The notes below the pieces were generated by a model that did not search any database, was not told the DNA's origin, and saw only the letters and a list, made by a program, of their open reading frames with translations. Below, one piece after another: positions 33,774-42,794 of a DNA stretch of 64,000 nt. A program made the translations under genes and the position numbers. Every line of letters begins with the position of its first letter. Positions within the stretch are counted from its first letter, which is position 1. Source of the stretch: Streptomyces sp. NRRL F-525 (GTDB lineage: Bacteria > Actinomycetota > Actinomycetes > Streptomycetales > Streptomycetaceae); contig NZ_JNXE01000036.1 in the NCBI RefSeq assembly GCF_000716605.1, forward strand, positions 1 through 64,000. Direction: 5' to 3'.

Positions 33774-34789
33774 CGCTCCCGCAGTTCGTGGACGACCCCG
33801 AAGGCGGCCGCGGTCAGCGGCACCGCGAGCAGCATGCCGAGGATTCCGGCCACGGACGCGCCCGCGGTGATCGCGATCATCACCACCGCCGGGTGCATCT
33901 GCACGGTCCGGCTCTGGATCATCGGCTGGAGGACGTGTCCCTCGAGGACCTGCACGGCCAGGACGACCCCGAGGGCCCACAGCGCGATCACGAAACCCCG
34001 GTCGGCGAGCGCGACCAGCACGGCGACGGCGCCGGAGAGGAAGGCGCCGAGGTAGGGGATGTAGGCCCCGACGAAGACGAGCGCGGCCAGGCCGAACGCC
34101 CCCGGCACGTCCAGGACGAGCAGCCCGACGCCGATGCAGAGGGCGTCGATGAGGGCGATGACGGTGGTCCCCCGCATGAATCCCTCGACGCCCTCGAAGG
34201 CACGGCGGGCCATGGCCTCGACGAGGTCGGCGTTGTCGTGGGGCGCGAGGGAGCGCAGCAGCCCGGCGGCCCGGTCGGAGTCCCGCAGGAAGAAGAAGAC
34301 GAGGAGCAGCGCCAGGACGGCCATGGCGATGGTCTCGCCGACGACGCTGACCCCGCTGATGACGTTGGACGCGGCCGTCCCGCCGAACTTGGTGAGCAGT
34401 TCCTTGGCGTTGGAGGCGAGGTCGTCCACCGAGGTGCCGGCGGCGCCGAAGTGGTCGGCGAGGGAGTTGCCCGCGTCCTTGAGCGAGGACACGATCTGGT
34501 CGCCGGTGTCGATCAGCGCAGCCACCACGATATACACGGCCCCGCCGACCACGGCGACGACCGCGACACAGGTGATCATCGCGGCCACGGACCGGTTCAC
34601 GTGCGCCTTCACCAGCCGCCGGTACAGCGGCCCGAGCAACGCGGTCCCGAGCAGCGCGAGCAGCACGGGCGTCACCGCGGTCTTCAGCTCGGCGCAGAGC
34701 CGGATCCCGACGTAGCCGACCCCTGACACGAGCAGCAGGACGACGCACCAGGCGGCGAGCCGTCGTACGGGAACGGGGAGGAGCTGCAC
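33707..34789 (-). CDS. AI-2E/PerM-family transporter
   Basis: 360 residues with seven to eight membrane helices and a cytosolic/extracytosolic middle segment. It shows the AI-2E family pattern GAYIPYLGAFLSGAVAV and a C-terminal region with PLTAAAFGVVHELRERY. Family members export autoinducer-like compounds or act as ion antiporters; the substrate is unknown. The 3' end overlaps the phosphatase gene by 67 bp (convergent). Confidence 0.87.
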   Translation of the reverse strand: MQLLPVPVRRLAAWCVVLLLVSGVGYVGIRLCAELKTAVTPVLLALLGTALLGPLYRRLVKAHVNRSVAAMITCVAVVAVVGGAVYIVVAALIDTGDQIVSSLKDAGNSLADHFGAAGTSVDDLASNAKELLTKFGGTAASNVISGVSVVGETIAMAVLALLLVFFFLRDSDRAAGLLRSLAPHDNADLVEAMARRAFEGVEGFMRGTTVIALIDALCIGVGLLVLDVPGAFGLAALVFVGAYIPYLGAFLSGAVAVLVALADRGFVIALWALGVVLAVQVLEGHVLQPMIQSRTVQMHPAVVMIAITAGASVAGILGMLLAVPLTAAAFGVVHELRERYASQDPNSGASPGLAPSPSDS

Positions 34790-34907
34790 GGTCCCACCGG
34801 ATCACGCATCGGGCGGCCGGGCCCGGCGGGGCGGGCCGCCCGGGTGACGGGGGGTCAGGGCGGGTGACCAGCCGTATCCGCGGGCTCCGGCCCGTCGTTG
34901 CCGGTGC

Positions 34908-35144
34908 ATGAAGAAGATCATGATGCTGGCCATGCTGCCCGCCGCCGCCCTGGCTCTCGCCGCTCCCGCCGCGCACGCCGACAACGACTCGAACTTCGGG
35001 CCCGGCGTGAACGCCGCGAACAACTGGAACTTCAGCGCCGCGTCCGTGTGTTTCCAGGAACTCGCTGCGGTGCCGGTGGGCGGCGCGTGGGCGGGCGACA
35101 CCGTGAACAACTGCGTGAACGGCAACGTCCTGGACCCCTCCTGA
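34908..35144 (+). CDS. Small secreted two-cysteine protein
   Basis: 78-residue precursor with a clear Sec signal peptide (MKKIMMLAMLPAAALALAAPAAHA). It gives a ~54-residue mature peptide with two Cys (ASVCFQEL, VNNCVNGN) and repeated Asn/Gly residues. Length and style resemble Streptomyces surface proteins, but the chaplin signature is absent. A hairpin terminator follows. Confidence 0.75.
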   Translation: MKKIMMLAMLPAAALALAAPAAHADNDSNFGPGVNAANNWNFSAASVCFQELAAVPVGGAWAGDTVNNCVNGNVLDPS

Positions 35145-35173
35145 CGGGACAGGCCGACAGCCCTCCCCCCACC

Positions 35174-35206
35174 GTGGACCCCGGCGGATCGTTCGCCGGG
35201 GTCCAC
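35174..35206. terminator. Bidirectional hairpin terminator
   Basis: A perfect 13-bp stem (GTGGACCCCGGCG / CGCCGGGGTCCAC) with a 7-nt loop lies between the convergent ends at 35144 and 35212. Confidence 0.82.
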
Positions 35207-35211
35207 GGCCG

Positions 35212-35979
35212 TCATTCCCCCCGCGGTCGGTCCGTGCCCGCGCGGTAGGTGCCGGGGGTGACGCCGACCGTCTGGGCGAAGGTCTGGACGAAGGCGCTGG
35301 TCGTCGCCCAGCCGCACGCGTGGGCGGTGTCGGTGACCGTGGCGCCCTCGGCGAGCATGACCATCGCGGTGAAGACGCGGACGCGGGTGCGCCACTGGGG
35401 GAAGGTCAGGCCGAACTCGTCGCGGTAGAGGCGGGAGAGGGTGCGCTCGCTGGTGTGCACGCGGGCGGCGAGCTGGGCGAGGGTGCGGGGCTCGTGCAGG
35501 TCCTCCTCGACGAGGCGGCAGGCGTCGGCCAGCCGTCGGTCGCGGGCCGCGGGCAGGGCGACGGGCTCGGTCGTCACGCGGCGCAGCCGGTCGCGCAGCA
35601 CGGTTTCGATGTGCCGGGTCTCGGTCTGGGTGAGGGTGGTGCCGGCGAGCGCGATGAGCAGTTCGCGCGTCAGGCTGTCGACGGCGATGACCGTGGGGCG
35701 TTCGGCGTCGAGCAGGGGCGCCCTGCCGTGGGCGGGGAAGCCGATGGTGTGGAAGCGGCTCCGGCCGTGGAAGCGGTGTTCGTGCCAGGTGTTCGCCGGG
35801 ATCCACACGGCGCGGTCGTCGGAGGCGATCCAGGAGCCGTGTTCCGTGGTGATCGCGAGGACGCCCGAGCTGACGTAGATCAGCTGGTGGTCGTCGTGGC
35901 GGTGCCGGGCGATGGTCTCGCCGCCGCCGAGGAACCGGGTGGTGGTCGGCGCGACGGGCTCATGGCGGGTCTGCGACAT
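35212..35979 (-). CDS. AraC-family regulator with cupin domain
   Basis: 255 residues: an N-terminal cupin sensor (ARHRHDDHQLIYVSSGVLAI, AVWIPANTWHEHRFHG) and a C-terminal AraC double helix-turn-helix (LAQLAARVHTSERTLSRLYR, TDTAHACGWATTSAFVQTFA). The ATG at 35979 is set by the cupin start. It is divergent from an MFS transporter 54 bp away and probably activates or represses it. Confidence 0.88.
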   Translation of the reverse strand: MSQTRHEPVAPTTTRFLGGGETIARHRHDDHQLIYVSSGVLAITTEHGSWIASDDRAVWIPANTWHEHRFHGRSRFHTIGFPAHGRAPLLDAERPTVIAVDSLTRELLIALAGTTLTQTETRHIETVLRDRLRRVTTEPVALPAARDRRLADACRLVEEDLHEPRTLAQLAARVHTSERTLSRLYRDEFGLTFPQWRTRVRVFTAMVMLAEGATVTDTAHACGWATTSAFVQTFAQTVGVTPGTYRAGTDRPRGE

Positions 35980-35994
35980 GGATAGGCAGAATAC

Positions 35995-36018
35995 GGGAAG
36001 CACGCCCGGGGTGTTCCC
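35995..36018. promoter_or_regulatory. Candidate AraC operator
   Basis: Imperfect inverted repeat GGGAAGCAC-N7-GTGTTCCC sits in the short divergent spacer between the AraC and MFS genes. Confidence 0.4.
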
Positions 36019-36033
36019 GCCCATCGTGGACGT

Positions 36034-37254
36034 GTGACAACCATCCAGGACACAACCACTTCCCGTGAGGCGGGTGGTCCGCCCGGGCACTGGCGCCGGA
36101 TGCGGATCTGGGCGAGCGCCCACGCCGTCGACGACTTCTACCAGGGCCTCGTACCGGCCGCGGTCCCCTACTTCGTGCTGCAACGCGACTTCAGTTACGT
36201 CCAGGCTTCGGGGCTGGCACTCGCGGCGACGCTCGGCAGCGCGTTGCCGCAGGTGCCGATCGGGCTGCTCGCCGACCGGTTCCGGCTGCGCTGGATGTCG
36301 CCGCTGGGGGTCAGCCTGGCGGGGATCGGGGCGGGCCTGTCCGGGCTGACGCCCTCCTACCCGCTGGTCTTCGCCCTGCTGCTGACGGCGGGCGTCGGCA
36401 TCGCGATGTTCCATCCGCCCGCGGGGCGCGACGCCCGCCGCGCCGCCGGGGGCAGTGCCACCGCGATGAGCTACTTCGCCGCGGGCGGCAGCGTGGGCTT
36501 CTTCGTCGCCCCGGCCCTGGTCACACCGGCCCTGGACACCCTCGGGATGAGCGCGACGGCTCTCTTCATCCCGCCCGCCGTCCTCATGGGCTTCGTCCTG
36601 TTCCGCCACCACAACCGCACATCCGCCACGGCGGCCAAGGCGGTCCGACGCCAGGGCAGGGACCGGCCGGGCCGGTTCGCGGCGCTGACCGCCGTCGAGA
36701 TCGTACGGTCCACCATCTCGACCGGGCTGAACACCTTCATCTCGCTGTACTGGATCCGCCACCTGGACGCGAGCAGCGGCCTCGGCGGTCTCGCCCTGAC
36801 CCTCGAACTCGGCGGTGGTGTCGCCGGCACCCTGCTCGGCGGGCGGCTGGCGGACCGCATCGGCATGGTGCGCACCGTACAGATCGGCAACGCGGCGATG
36901 CTGCCCGCCCTCTGGCTCATGCTGATCTGCGACGACAAGTACGCCGCGCTGCCCCTCGCGCTGCTGGTCGGCCTGATCTCGAACATCCCGTTCGCCGTCC
37001 TCATCAAGCTTGGCCAGGACTACCTCCCCAGCCGCCCCGGCACCGCCGCCGGCGTCACCCTCGGCCTCGCGATGAGCGCCGGCGGGCTGTTCATGCCGCT
37101 CCTGGGCCTCATCGCGACGCACTACGGTCCCCGGGGCGCCCTCGCGGTACTCGCCACGGTGCCGGTGCTCGCGATGCTGCTCTCCGCGTTCCTGCGCGAG
37201 CCGGTCGAGGAGGAACCGGTGGCCGCCGAGGACGTGCCTCTCCCTGCGCCCTGA
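36034..37254 (+). CDS. MFS transporter, Fsr-like
   Basis: 406 residues with twelve predicted helices. The fold and motifs (IGLLADRFRLRWMSPLG, MFHPPAGRDARRAAGG, YFAAGGSVGFF, GGRLADRIGMVRTVQ) resemble the fosmidomycin-resistance (Fsr) group of drug exporters. Start is a GTG at 36034 with little room for a leader. Likely efflux of an antibiotic or metabolite under control of the divergent AraC protein. Confidence 0.87.
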   Translation: MTTIQDTTTSREAGGPPGHWRRMRIWASAHAVDDFYQGLVPAAVPYFVLQRDFSYVQASGLALAATLGSALPQVPIGLLADRFRLRWMSPLGVSLAGIGAGLSGLTPSYPLVFALLLTAGVGIAMFHPPAGRDARRAAGGSATAMSYFAAGGSVGFFVAPALVTPALDTLGMSATALFIPPAVLMGFVLFRHHNRTSATAAKAVRRQGRDRPGRFAALTAVEIVRSTISTGLNTFISLYWIRHLDASSGLGGLALTLELGGGVAGTLLGGRLADRIGMVRTVQIGNAAMLPALWLMLICDDKYAALPLALLVGLISNIPFAVLIKLGQDYLPSRPGTAAGVTLGLAMSAGGLFMPLLGLIATHYGPRGALAVLATVPVLAMLLSAFLREPVEEEPVAAEDVPLPAP

Positions 37255-37295
37255 GCGGCTGGATCCAGGGGTCTAGCGCGTGAGCATGCGGCGCT

Positions 37296-37658
37296 TCACT
37301 GCTGAGGGGCGTCGATGAGGACGTACACGCTCTTCAGGACGCCGTCCTGGACGGTGATGACGTCCCGCCCGGTGGCCACGGGTGCGCCGCCGGCCGGCCC
37401 CAGGGTCCAGGAGTACGTCGACAGGTCCTGAACGGTCTGAATGGGGCCGTCCAGTTCGAGCCGCGTCCCGGGCAGGGCGGCCTGCAGTGCGTCGATGGCC
37501 TTCTCGGCCCCCTCGTAACCGTGGTTCACGGCGTCCGCCTCGGCGACGAGCACGTCGTCCGAGTACGTGGCGGCGATCGAGCGGCTCCGCTCCTCACCGG
37601 CAGGGGAGTTCCAGATGGTCAGGTGCTCGGCGACGATGTCAGCGATGGGCTTGGTCAT
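37296..37658 (-). CDS. SnoaL/NTF2-like protein
   Basis: 120 residues with an NTF2-like cone fold pattern (IADIVAEHLTIWNSPAGEERSRSIAATYSDDVLVAEADA, continuing GRDVITVQDGVLKSVYVLID). SnoaL-type proteins are small ligand-binding enzymes or isomerases. The ATG at 37658 is preferred because GAGGGATG is correctly spaced for it; an ATG at 37664 adds two residues. Confidence 0.8.
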   Translation of the reverse strand: MTKPIADIVAEHLTIWNSPAGEERSRSIAATYSDDVLVAEADAVNHGYEGAEKAIDALQAALPGTRLELDGPIQTVQDLSTYSWTLGPAGGAPVATGRDVITVQDGVLKSVYVLIDAPQQ

Positions 37659-37992
37659 GGACATCCCTCGATCAGAACCACCGATATGAGACGTTCACGA
37701 CTTTAACGGCGGGTCAACCGCGGCGGCAATCGAGCGCACGCGCCGCACCCGCCCCCATCCGCAGACCCGCGACGTGCCGTCACCGCCGTGCGAAAGGGGG
37801 TCTGCCGGACCCCCGGACCAGATGGGTCTCCCGCCCCCGCCACCTGCGGTGTTTGACTCGACGAGAAGCAGCCGATCCCCGGCGGACCGCACCAGGACAG
37901 ACGGTCCGGCCAGGCGGAACGGTGTCTGCTGGAGCGGTGTCCGCGAGCGACGTGACGGGCACCGGGTCGACCACTCACGTGAGGACAACACC
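37659..37992. other. Divergent intergenic region, no gene seen
   Basis: About 330 bp between the NTF2-like and SDR genes. It contains a 7-bp hairpin GGGGGTC-TGCCG-GACCCCC (37796-37814) and CTCACGTGAG close to the SDR start (around 37973-37982). No open frame has convincing coding character. Confidence 0.6.
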
Positions 37993-38772
37993 ATGGCAGC
38001 GAGGACCGACACGATTTTCGACGGCGCGTACGCGCTCGTCACGGGAGGCGGCAGCGGAATCGGCCGCGCCGCCGCAATAGCGCTCGCCGCGCAGGGCTGC
38101 ACCGTCACGGTGGCCGGCCGCACCGCCGCGACCCTCAAGGAGACCGTCGGGCTCATCACCGACGCGGGTGGCACCGCCCGGTACGCCGTCGCCGACGTCC
38201 ACGACGAGGACACCGTGGAGCGGGCGGTCAAGGCCGCCGCGTCACCCGAGGGGCAACTCCACGTCGCCGTCAACAGCGCCGGCGTCGACGGCGGCAACAA
38301 TGCCTCCGCGCTGGCCGACTACCCCGTCGAGACCCTTGACCTGATGCTCGCGACCAACGTGCGCGGGATGTTCTTCTCCCTGAAGCACGAACTGGCCCGC
38401 ATGGTGCCGTACTCCACCGGCGCCATCGTGAACATCTCCTCGGGCGCCGGGCTGGTCGGCGTCGGCGGATACGCGGGCTACGTCGCCTCCAAGCACGCCG
38501 AGATCGGCCTGACCAGGAGCGCCGCGCTCGACTACGCCGGCGCGGGCATCCGCGTCAACGCCGTGTGCCCCGGCCTGGTCGACACCCCGCTCGTCGCCGG
38601 CATGGTCGACGAGAACCCCGCCCTGCACGCCGAACTGGCGGCCGCCCACCCGCTCGGCCGGATCGCGGAGCCGGAGGAGATCGCCGACGCCGTGGTGTGG
38701 CTGTGCTCGGAGCGGTCCAGCTATGTCACCGGCATCGCGCTCCCCGTCGACGGCGGCTACACGGCCCGCTGA
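37993..38772 (+). CDS. Classical SDR oxidoreductase
   Basis: 259 residues with all classical SDR motifs: TGGGSGIG, NSAG, catalytic Ser in NISSGAG, YVASK (YxxxK) and the PG motif CPGLVDTP. NAD(P)-dependent dehydrogenase/reductase of unknown substrate, resembling short-chain alcohol and ketoacyl reductases. The ATG at 37993 has GAGGACAACACC upstream. It is followed 52 bp later by an aldo-keto reductase, suggesting a small redox operon. Confidence 0.92.
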   Translation: MAARTDTIFDGAYALVTGGGSGIGRAAAIALAAQGCTVTVAGRTAATLKETVGLITDAGGTARYAVADVHDEDTVERAVKAAASPEGQLHVAVNSAGVDGGNNASALADYPVETLDLMLATNVRGMFFSLKHELARMVPYSTGAIVNISSGAGLVGVGGYAGYVASKHAEIGLTRSAALDYAGAGIRVNAVCPGLVDTPLVAGMVDENPALHAELAAAHPLGRIAEPEEIADAVVWLCSERSSYVTGIALPVDGGYTAR

Positions 38773-38824
38773 ACCTCCCGACCACCTCCTTGAGGTCCGT
38801 AGAAACGAAAGGCTGGAGAGAACC

Positions 38825-39715
38825 ATGAGCGCAAGCACATCAGGCGCGGCGAACGCCGAGGTCAGCATCGGTGGGCGCCCTCCGGTGAACCGCATCGGCT
38901 ACGGCGCGATGCAGTTGACCGGCAAGCAGGTCTGGGGCGAGTACCCGGACCGCGAGGGCGGCATCGCCCTGCTGCGGCAGGCGGTGGACTCCGGCGTCGG
39001 CTTCATCGACACCGCCGACGTGTACGGCCCGCACACCAACGAGACCCTGGTCCACGACGCGCTCCACCCCTACCCGGACCACCTGGTGATCGCGACCAAG
39101 GGCGGCTTCGTGCGCGGCGGCTTCGACTACTCGACCCTGGACGCGGTGGGCAACCGCAACTACCTGCGGCAGAGCGCCCACTTGAGCGCCCGGCGCCTGG
39201 GCGTGGAGCAGATCGACCTGTACTACCTGCACAGCGGCCGGGCCACCGACGCCCCCTTCGAGGAGCAGGTCGCCACGCTCGCCGAACTCCGCGACGAGGG
39301 CGTGATCGGCAGTATCGGCCTGTCCAACGTCACCGTCGAACAGTTCGAGGCCGCCCGCGCCATCGTCGACATCGCCGCCGTGACGGCGCACTACAACATC
39401 GCCGTACGCACCGGGGCGGGCCTGCTGAAGGCCGCCGAGGACCACGGCGCGGTGTTCTCGCCCTGGCACCCGGTCACCCTGAACGAGACCGGCCAGGGCG
39501 ATCGCATCCGCGAGGTCCTGGAACCCATCGCCCGCCGCTACGGCGCCACCGTCCAGCAGACCGCCCTGGCCTGGCACCTGCACCACTCACCGGCGGCCCT
39601 GCCGATCCCCGGCACCACCAGCCCCGCCCACCTCCAGGAGAACCTCGCCGCCGGGTCGATCCACCTGACCCCCGAAGAGGTCGCGGCGATCGACGCCCTG
39701 ACCCCCGACGCCTGA
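38825..39715 (+). CDS. Aldo/keto reductase
   Basis: 296-residue TIM-barrel NADPH-dependent reductase. Catalytic tetrad residues are recognisable: Asp in GFIDTADVYG, Tyr in the same segment, Lys in VIATKGGF and His in DLYYLHSGR. The C-terminal region AALPIPGTTSPAHLQENL matches the cofactor-binding motif. GGAGAGAACC precedes the ATG. Likely co-expressed with the upstream SDR. Confidence 0.92.
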   Translation: MSASTSGAANAEVSIGGRPPVNRIGYGAMQLTGKQVWGEYPDREGGIALLRQAVDSGVGFIDTADVYGPHTNETLVHDALHPYPDHLVIATKGGFVRGGFDYSTLDAVGNRNYLRQSAHLSARRLGVEQIDLYYLHSGRATDAPFEEQVATLAELRDEGVIGSIGLSNVTVEQFEAARAIVDIAAVTAHYNIAVRTGAGLLKAAEDHGAVFSPWHPVTLNETGQGDRIREVLEPIARRYGATVQQTALAWHLHHSPAALPIPGTTSPAHLQENLAAGSIHLTPEEVAAIDALTPDA

Positions 39716-39744
39716 GCGACCCCGCCGGCCACGGTCGCCGACCG

Positions 39745-40185
39745 TCAGCCCAGTTGCTCGGCCAGTCCGACGATGATGCCCTCCGGCCCGCGGACGTAGC
39801 AGAGCAGATAGCTGTCCTCGAACTCGGCGATCCCGCCGACGAGTTCGGCACCGTGCGGGCGCAGTCGGGCGACCGTGTCCTCGATGTCGTCGACGGCGAA
39901 CATCACGCGGTGCGTCCCCAGGATGTTGTGCGGCCGGTCGCGAGGCCCGCCGCTGACCGCCTCGGGGCTGCGGTACTTCGCCAGCTCCAGCCGACTGTGA
40001 CCGTCCGGCGTCCGCACCATCGCGATGTCGCACCGGACACCGTCGAGCCCGGTGCACCGGTCGGCGACCGGCCCCTCGACCTGCGCCCTGCCCTCCAGTT
40101 CCATCCCGAGCTCCACGAAGAACGCGACGGCGGCGTCCAGGTCGTCGACGACGATGCCCACGTTGTCCATCCGCTGAATCGCCAT
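39745..40185 (-). CDS. VOC/glyoxalase-family protein
   Basis: 146 residues with a vicinal-oxygen-chelate fold (RMDNVGIVVDDLDAAVAFFVELGM, HRVMFAVDDIEDTVARLRPHGAELVG, YVRGPEGIIVGLAEQLG). Probable metal-dependent lyase, dioxygenase or resistance protein; the ligand set is consistent but the substrate is unknown. GAAGGAGCGATC precedes the ATG. It lies downstream of nmtR with a 92-bp gap and may be co-transcribed. Confidence 0.87.
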   Translation of the reverse strand: MAIQRMDNVGIVVDDLDAAVAFFVELGMELEGRAQVEGPVADRCTGLDGVRCDIAMVRTPDGHSRLELAKYRSPEAVSGGPRDRPHNILGTHRVMFAVDDIEDTVARLRPHGAELVGGIAEFEDSYLLCYVRGPEGIIVGLAEQLG

Positions 40186-40277
40186 GGCGATCGCTCCTTC
40201 TTCCCCGTACGGCCGCTGATGTCCCTGGGACGGAGCGGGGCGCACGTTCTCGACATCCGCACGGGCGCCGACGGCGC

Positions 40278-40667
40278 TCACCGCCGGGCTGTGGTGGGAG
40301 CCGCTTCGGCGGCGGGGGCGTCGCGCAGACCGAGCCGCAGGTGCTCGACGTGGAAGAGGGCCTGCTCCAGCAGCTCGGCGACGTGGTTGTCGTAGAGGGC
40401 GTAGACGATGGAGCGGCCCCGGCGCTCTCCGGTGACGAGCCCGAGGTTGCGCAGCAGGCGGAGTTGGTGGGAGCAGGCGGAGGCTTCCATTCCCACCGCG
40501 TCGGCCAGGTCGCCGACCGCGCAGGGGCCTTCCTGGAGGCGGGCCAGGATGTACAGCCGCGAAGGGGTGGCCAGGGCCTGGAGGGTGGCGGCGACATCGG
40601 TGGCCCCCGCCGCGTCCAGGCGCTCGCGAGGGGTGGCGTGGTGCTTGTCGTCGGCTCCGTGACCCAT
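40278..40667 (-). CDS. nmtR: NmtR-type ArsR/SmtB metal sensor
   Basis: 129 residues closely following Mycobacterium tuberculosis NmtR. It has an N-terminal MGHG (metal-ligand region in NmtR) and ATLQALATPSRLYILARLQ. The DNA-binding helix is MEASACSHQLRLLRNLGLV, followed by GRSIVYALYDNHVAELL and a C-terminal His-rich helix (ALFHVEHLRLGLRD). NmtR-type proteins sense Ni(II)/Co(II) and derepress a P1B-4 efflux ATPase. The ATG at 40667 is chosen because NmtR proteins begin MGHG. Divergent from the metal ATPase. Confidence 0.88.
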   Translation of the reverse strand: MGHGADDKHHATPRERLDAAGATDVAATLQALATPSRLYILARLQEGPCAVGDLADAVGMEASACSHQLRLLRNLGLVTGERRGRSIVYALYDNHVAELLEQALFHVEHLRLGLRDAPAAEAAPTTARR

Positions 40668-40691
40668 GGCGTCCATCCTACTGACCACATG

Positions 40692-40705
40692 TGAAGACCT
40701 GTTCA
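40692..40705. promoter_or_regulatory. ArsR/SmtB operator
   Basis: TGAAGACCTGTTCA contains TGAA-N6-TTCA, matching the inverted-repeat consensus of SmtB/NmtR-type operators. It lies in the 95-bp divergent spacer between nmtR and the metal ATPase gene. Confidence 0.75.
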
Positions 40706-40762
40706 GATGTTCCTGTACGGTGGACGCATCGCCGCCTCCCACCCCGAAAGGGCTGTTTTGTC

Positions 40763-42754
40763 ATGCCTTCCGACCTGATCCAACGGCCCGAACGGACGGC
40801 CCCGGCCGTCTCGCGCACGGCGCCGAGAAGGCGTACCCGGGTGTTGGCCCTGGCCGAGGCGCGCTGGGCCACCGCGGCACTGGTGCTCTTCCTCGTCGCG
40901 CTGCCGTTCCAGCTGACCGGCGCGCCCGCCTGGTCGTGGGGCCCGCTGTACGCCGCCGCCTACGTCACCGGCGGGTGGGAACCGGCGTGGGCGGGACTGA
41001 CGGCGCTGCGGGAGAAGACCCTGGACGTGGACCTGTTGATGATCGTGGCCGCGATCGGCGCGGCCTCGATCGGCCAGGTGATGGACGGGGCCCTGCTGAT
41101 CGTCATCTTCGCCACCTCCGGCGCTCTGGAGGCCCTGGCCACCGCCCGCACCCAGGACGCGGTGCGCGGTCTGCTCGACCTCGCGCCCGCCACGGCCACC
41201 CGGCTCGACGTCGACGGGAGCGGGTCGACGGTGCCGACCGGGGATCTGGTGGTCGGTGACACCGTCCTGGTCCGCCCCGGCGAGCGGGTCGGCGCGGACG
41301 GGAGGGTGCTGACCGGGGCGAGCGAGGTGGACCAGGCCACGATCACCGGGGAGCCGCTGCCGGTCGCGAAGGAGGCCGGGGACGAGGTCTTCGCGGGCAC
41401 CCTCAACGGCACGGGCGCCCTGCGGATCAGGGTCGAACGGGACGCCTCGGACTCGGTGATCGCCCGGATCGTGGCCATGGTCGAGGAGGCCTCCGAGACC
41501 AAGGCGCCCACCCAGTTGTTCATCGAGAAGGTCGAGCAGCGCTACAGCCTGGGCATGGTCGCCGCGACCCTGGCGGTCTTCCTGGTCCCCCTCGCGTCCG
41601 GCGCGGACCTGACCGGCTCGCTGCTGCGGGCGATGACCTTCATGATCGTGGCCTCGCCGTGCGCGGTGGTCCTGGCGACGATGCCGCCGCTGCTCTCCGC
41701 GATCGCCAACGCCGGGCGGCACGGCGTCCTGGTGAAGTCCGCCGTGGTCATGGAGCGCCTCGGGCAGGTCGACGCGGTCGCCCTGGACAAGACCGGCACC
41801 CTGACCGAGGGCACCCCCCGCGTCACCGACATCCGCCCCCTGGACGGCTCCGGGCTGACCGAGTACGCCCTGTTGGCGTTGGCGGCCGCCGCCGAGCACC
41901 CCAGCGAACACCCCCTCGCCCGCGCCGTCGTCGACGCGGCCCACACCCGCGGCCTGCGCATCGCCGGTATGCGCGACTTCGCCTCCACGCCCGGTGTCGG
42001 TGTCCGTGCCACCGTCGACGGCCACACGATCGCGGTCGGCGCACCCGCCCGCCTCCTCTACGGCGACGACGACACCGACACGGTCCGCGCCGCCAAGTTC
42101 GCGGCCGACCTGGAGGACGGCGGACGCACGGCGGTCCTGGTCCTGCGCGACAGCGTCCCCGTCGGAGTGCTGGGCATCGCCGACCGGCTGCGCCCCGAAG
42201 CCGCCGCGACCGTCGCCGCCCTGACCACCCTGACCGGCGGCACCCCGATGCTGCTGACGGGCGACAACCCACGCGCCGCCGCCCGCCTGGCCGCCGAGGT
42301 CGGCATCACCGGCGACGAGGTCCACGCGGGCCTGCTGCCTCAGGACAAGGTCGAAGCGGTACGGCGCCTGGAGGCCCGGGGCCGCAAGGTGCTGGTCATC
42401 GGTGACGGCGTCAACGACGCCCCCGCCCTGGCCGCCGCCCACAGCGGTATCGCCATGGGCCGCGCGGGCTCCGACCTCGCCCTGGAGACCGCCGACGCCG
42501 TCATCGTCCGCGACGAACTCGCCACCGTCCCCAAGGTCATCGCCCTCTCACGCGCGGCCCGCCGCCTGGTCATACAGAACCTGGCCATCGCCGCGGTGTT
42601 CATCTCCGGCCTGGTCGTCTGGGACCTGGCCGGCCACCTGCCGCTGCCCCTCGGCGTCCTCGGCCACGAAGGCTCGACCGTCATCGTCGGCCTCAACGGA
42701 CTGCGCCTGCTGCGCGACACCGCCTGGACCCGCGCCGTACAGAACACACAATGA
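40763..42754 (+). CDS. P1B-4-type heavy-metal efflux ATPase (CtpJ/CtpD-like)
   Basis: 663 residues. Features: the phosphatase motif TGEP, the membrane SPC motif (FMIVASPCAVVLATMPP), phosphorylation site DKTGTLTEG, HP motif AEHPSEHPLA, GDGVNDAPAL, and the P1B-4 signature HEGSTVIVGLNGLRLL near the C-terminus. There is no N-terminal heavy-metal-associated domain. The combination SPC + HEGST is characteristic of Co/Ni/Fe-exporting P1B-4 pumps. Pairing with NmtR and an SmtB-type operator supports Ni/Co efflux. ATG at 40763; the Shine-Dalgarno is weak (GAAAGGG 12 nt upstream). Confidence 0.93.
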   Translation: MPSDLIQRPERTAPAVSRTAPRRRTRVLALAEARWATAALVLFLVALPFQLTGAPAWSWGPLYAAAYVTGGWEPAWAGLTALREKTLDVDLLMIVAAIGAASIGQVMDGALLIVIFATSGALEALATARTQDAVRGLLDLAPATATRLDVDGSGSTVPTGDLVVGDTVLVRPGERVGADGRVLTGASEVDQATITGEPLPVAKEAGDEVFAGTLNGTGALRIRVERDASDSVIARIVAMVEEASETKAPTQLFIEKVEQRYSLGMVAATLAVFLVPLASGADLTGSLLRAMTFMIVASPCAVVLATMPPLLSAIANAGRHGVLVKSAVVMERLGQVDAVALDKTGTLTEGTPRVTDIRPLDGSGLTEYALLALAAAAEHPSEHPLARAVVDAAHTRGLRIAGMRDFASTPGVGVRATVDGHTIAVGAPARLLYGDDDTDTVRAAKFAADLEDGGRTAVLVLRDSVPVGVLGIADRLRPEAAATVAALTTLTGGTPMLLTGDNPRAAARLAAEVGITGDEVHAGLLPQDKVEAVRRLEARGRKVLVIGDGVNDAPALAAAHSGIAMGRAGSDLALETADAVIVRDELATVPKVIALSRAARRLVIQNLAIAAVFISGLVVWDLAGHLPLPLGVLGHEGSTVIVGLNGLRLLRDTAWTRAVQNTQ

Positions 42755-42794
42755 GCCACCCCGACCAGCGGCGAAGAACCGACCTCGGCAGGTG

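Noticed and set aside
35980..37122. Minus-strand open frame extending the AraC gene upstream over the MFS gene
   Set aside because: Antisense to a clear MFS transporter; the cupin start and composition place the AraC start at 35979.
37973..37982. CTCACGTGAG as a parS site
   Set aside because: Arms do not match GTTTCACGTGAAAC.
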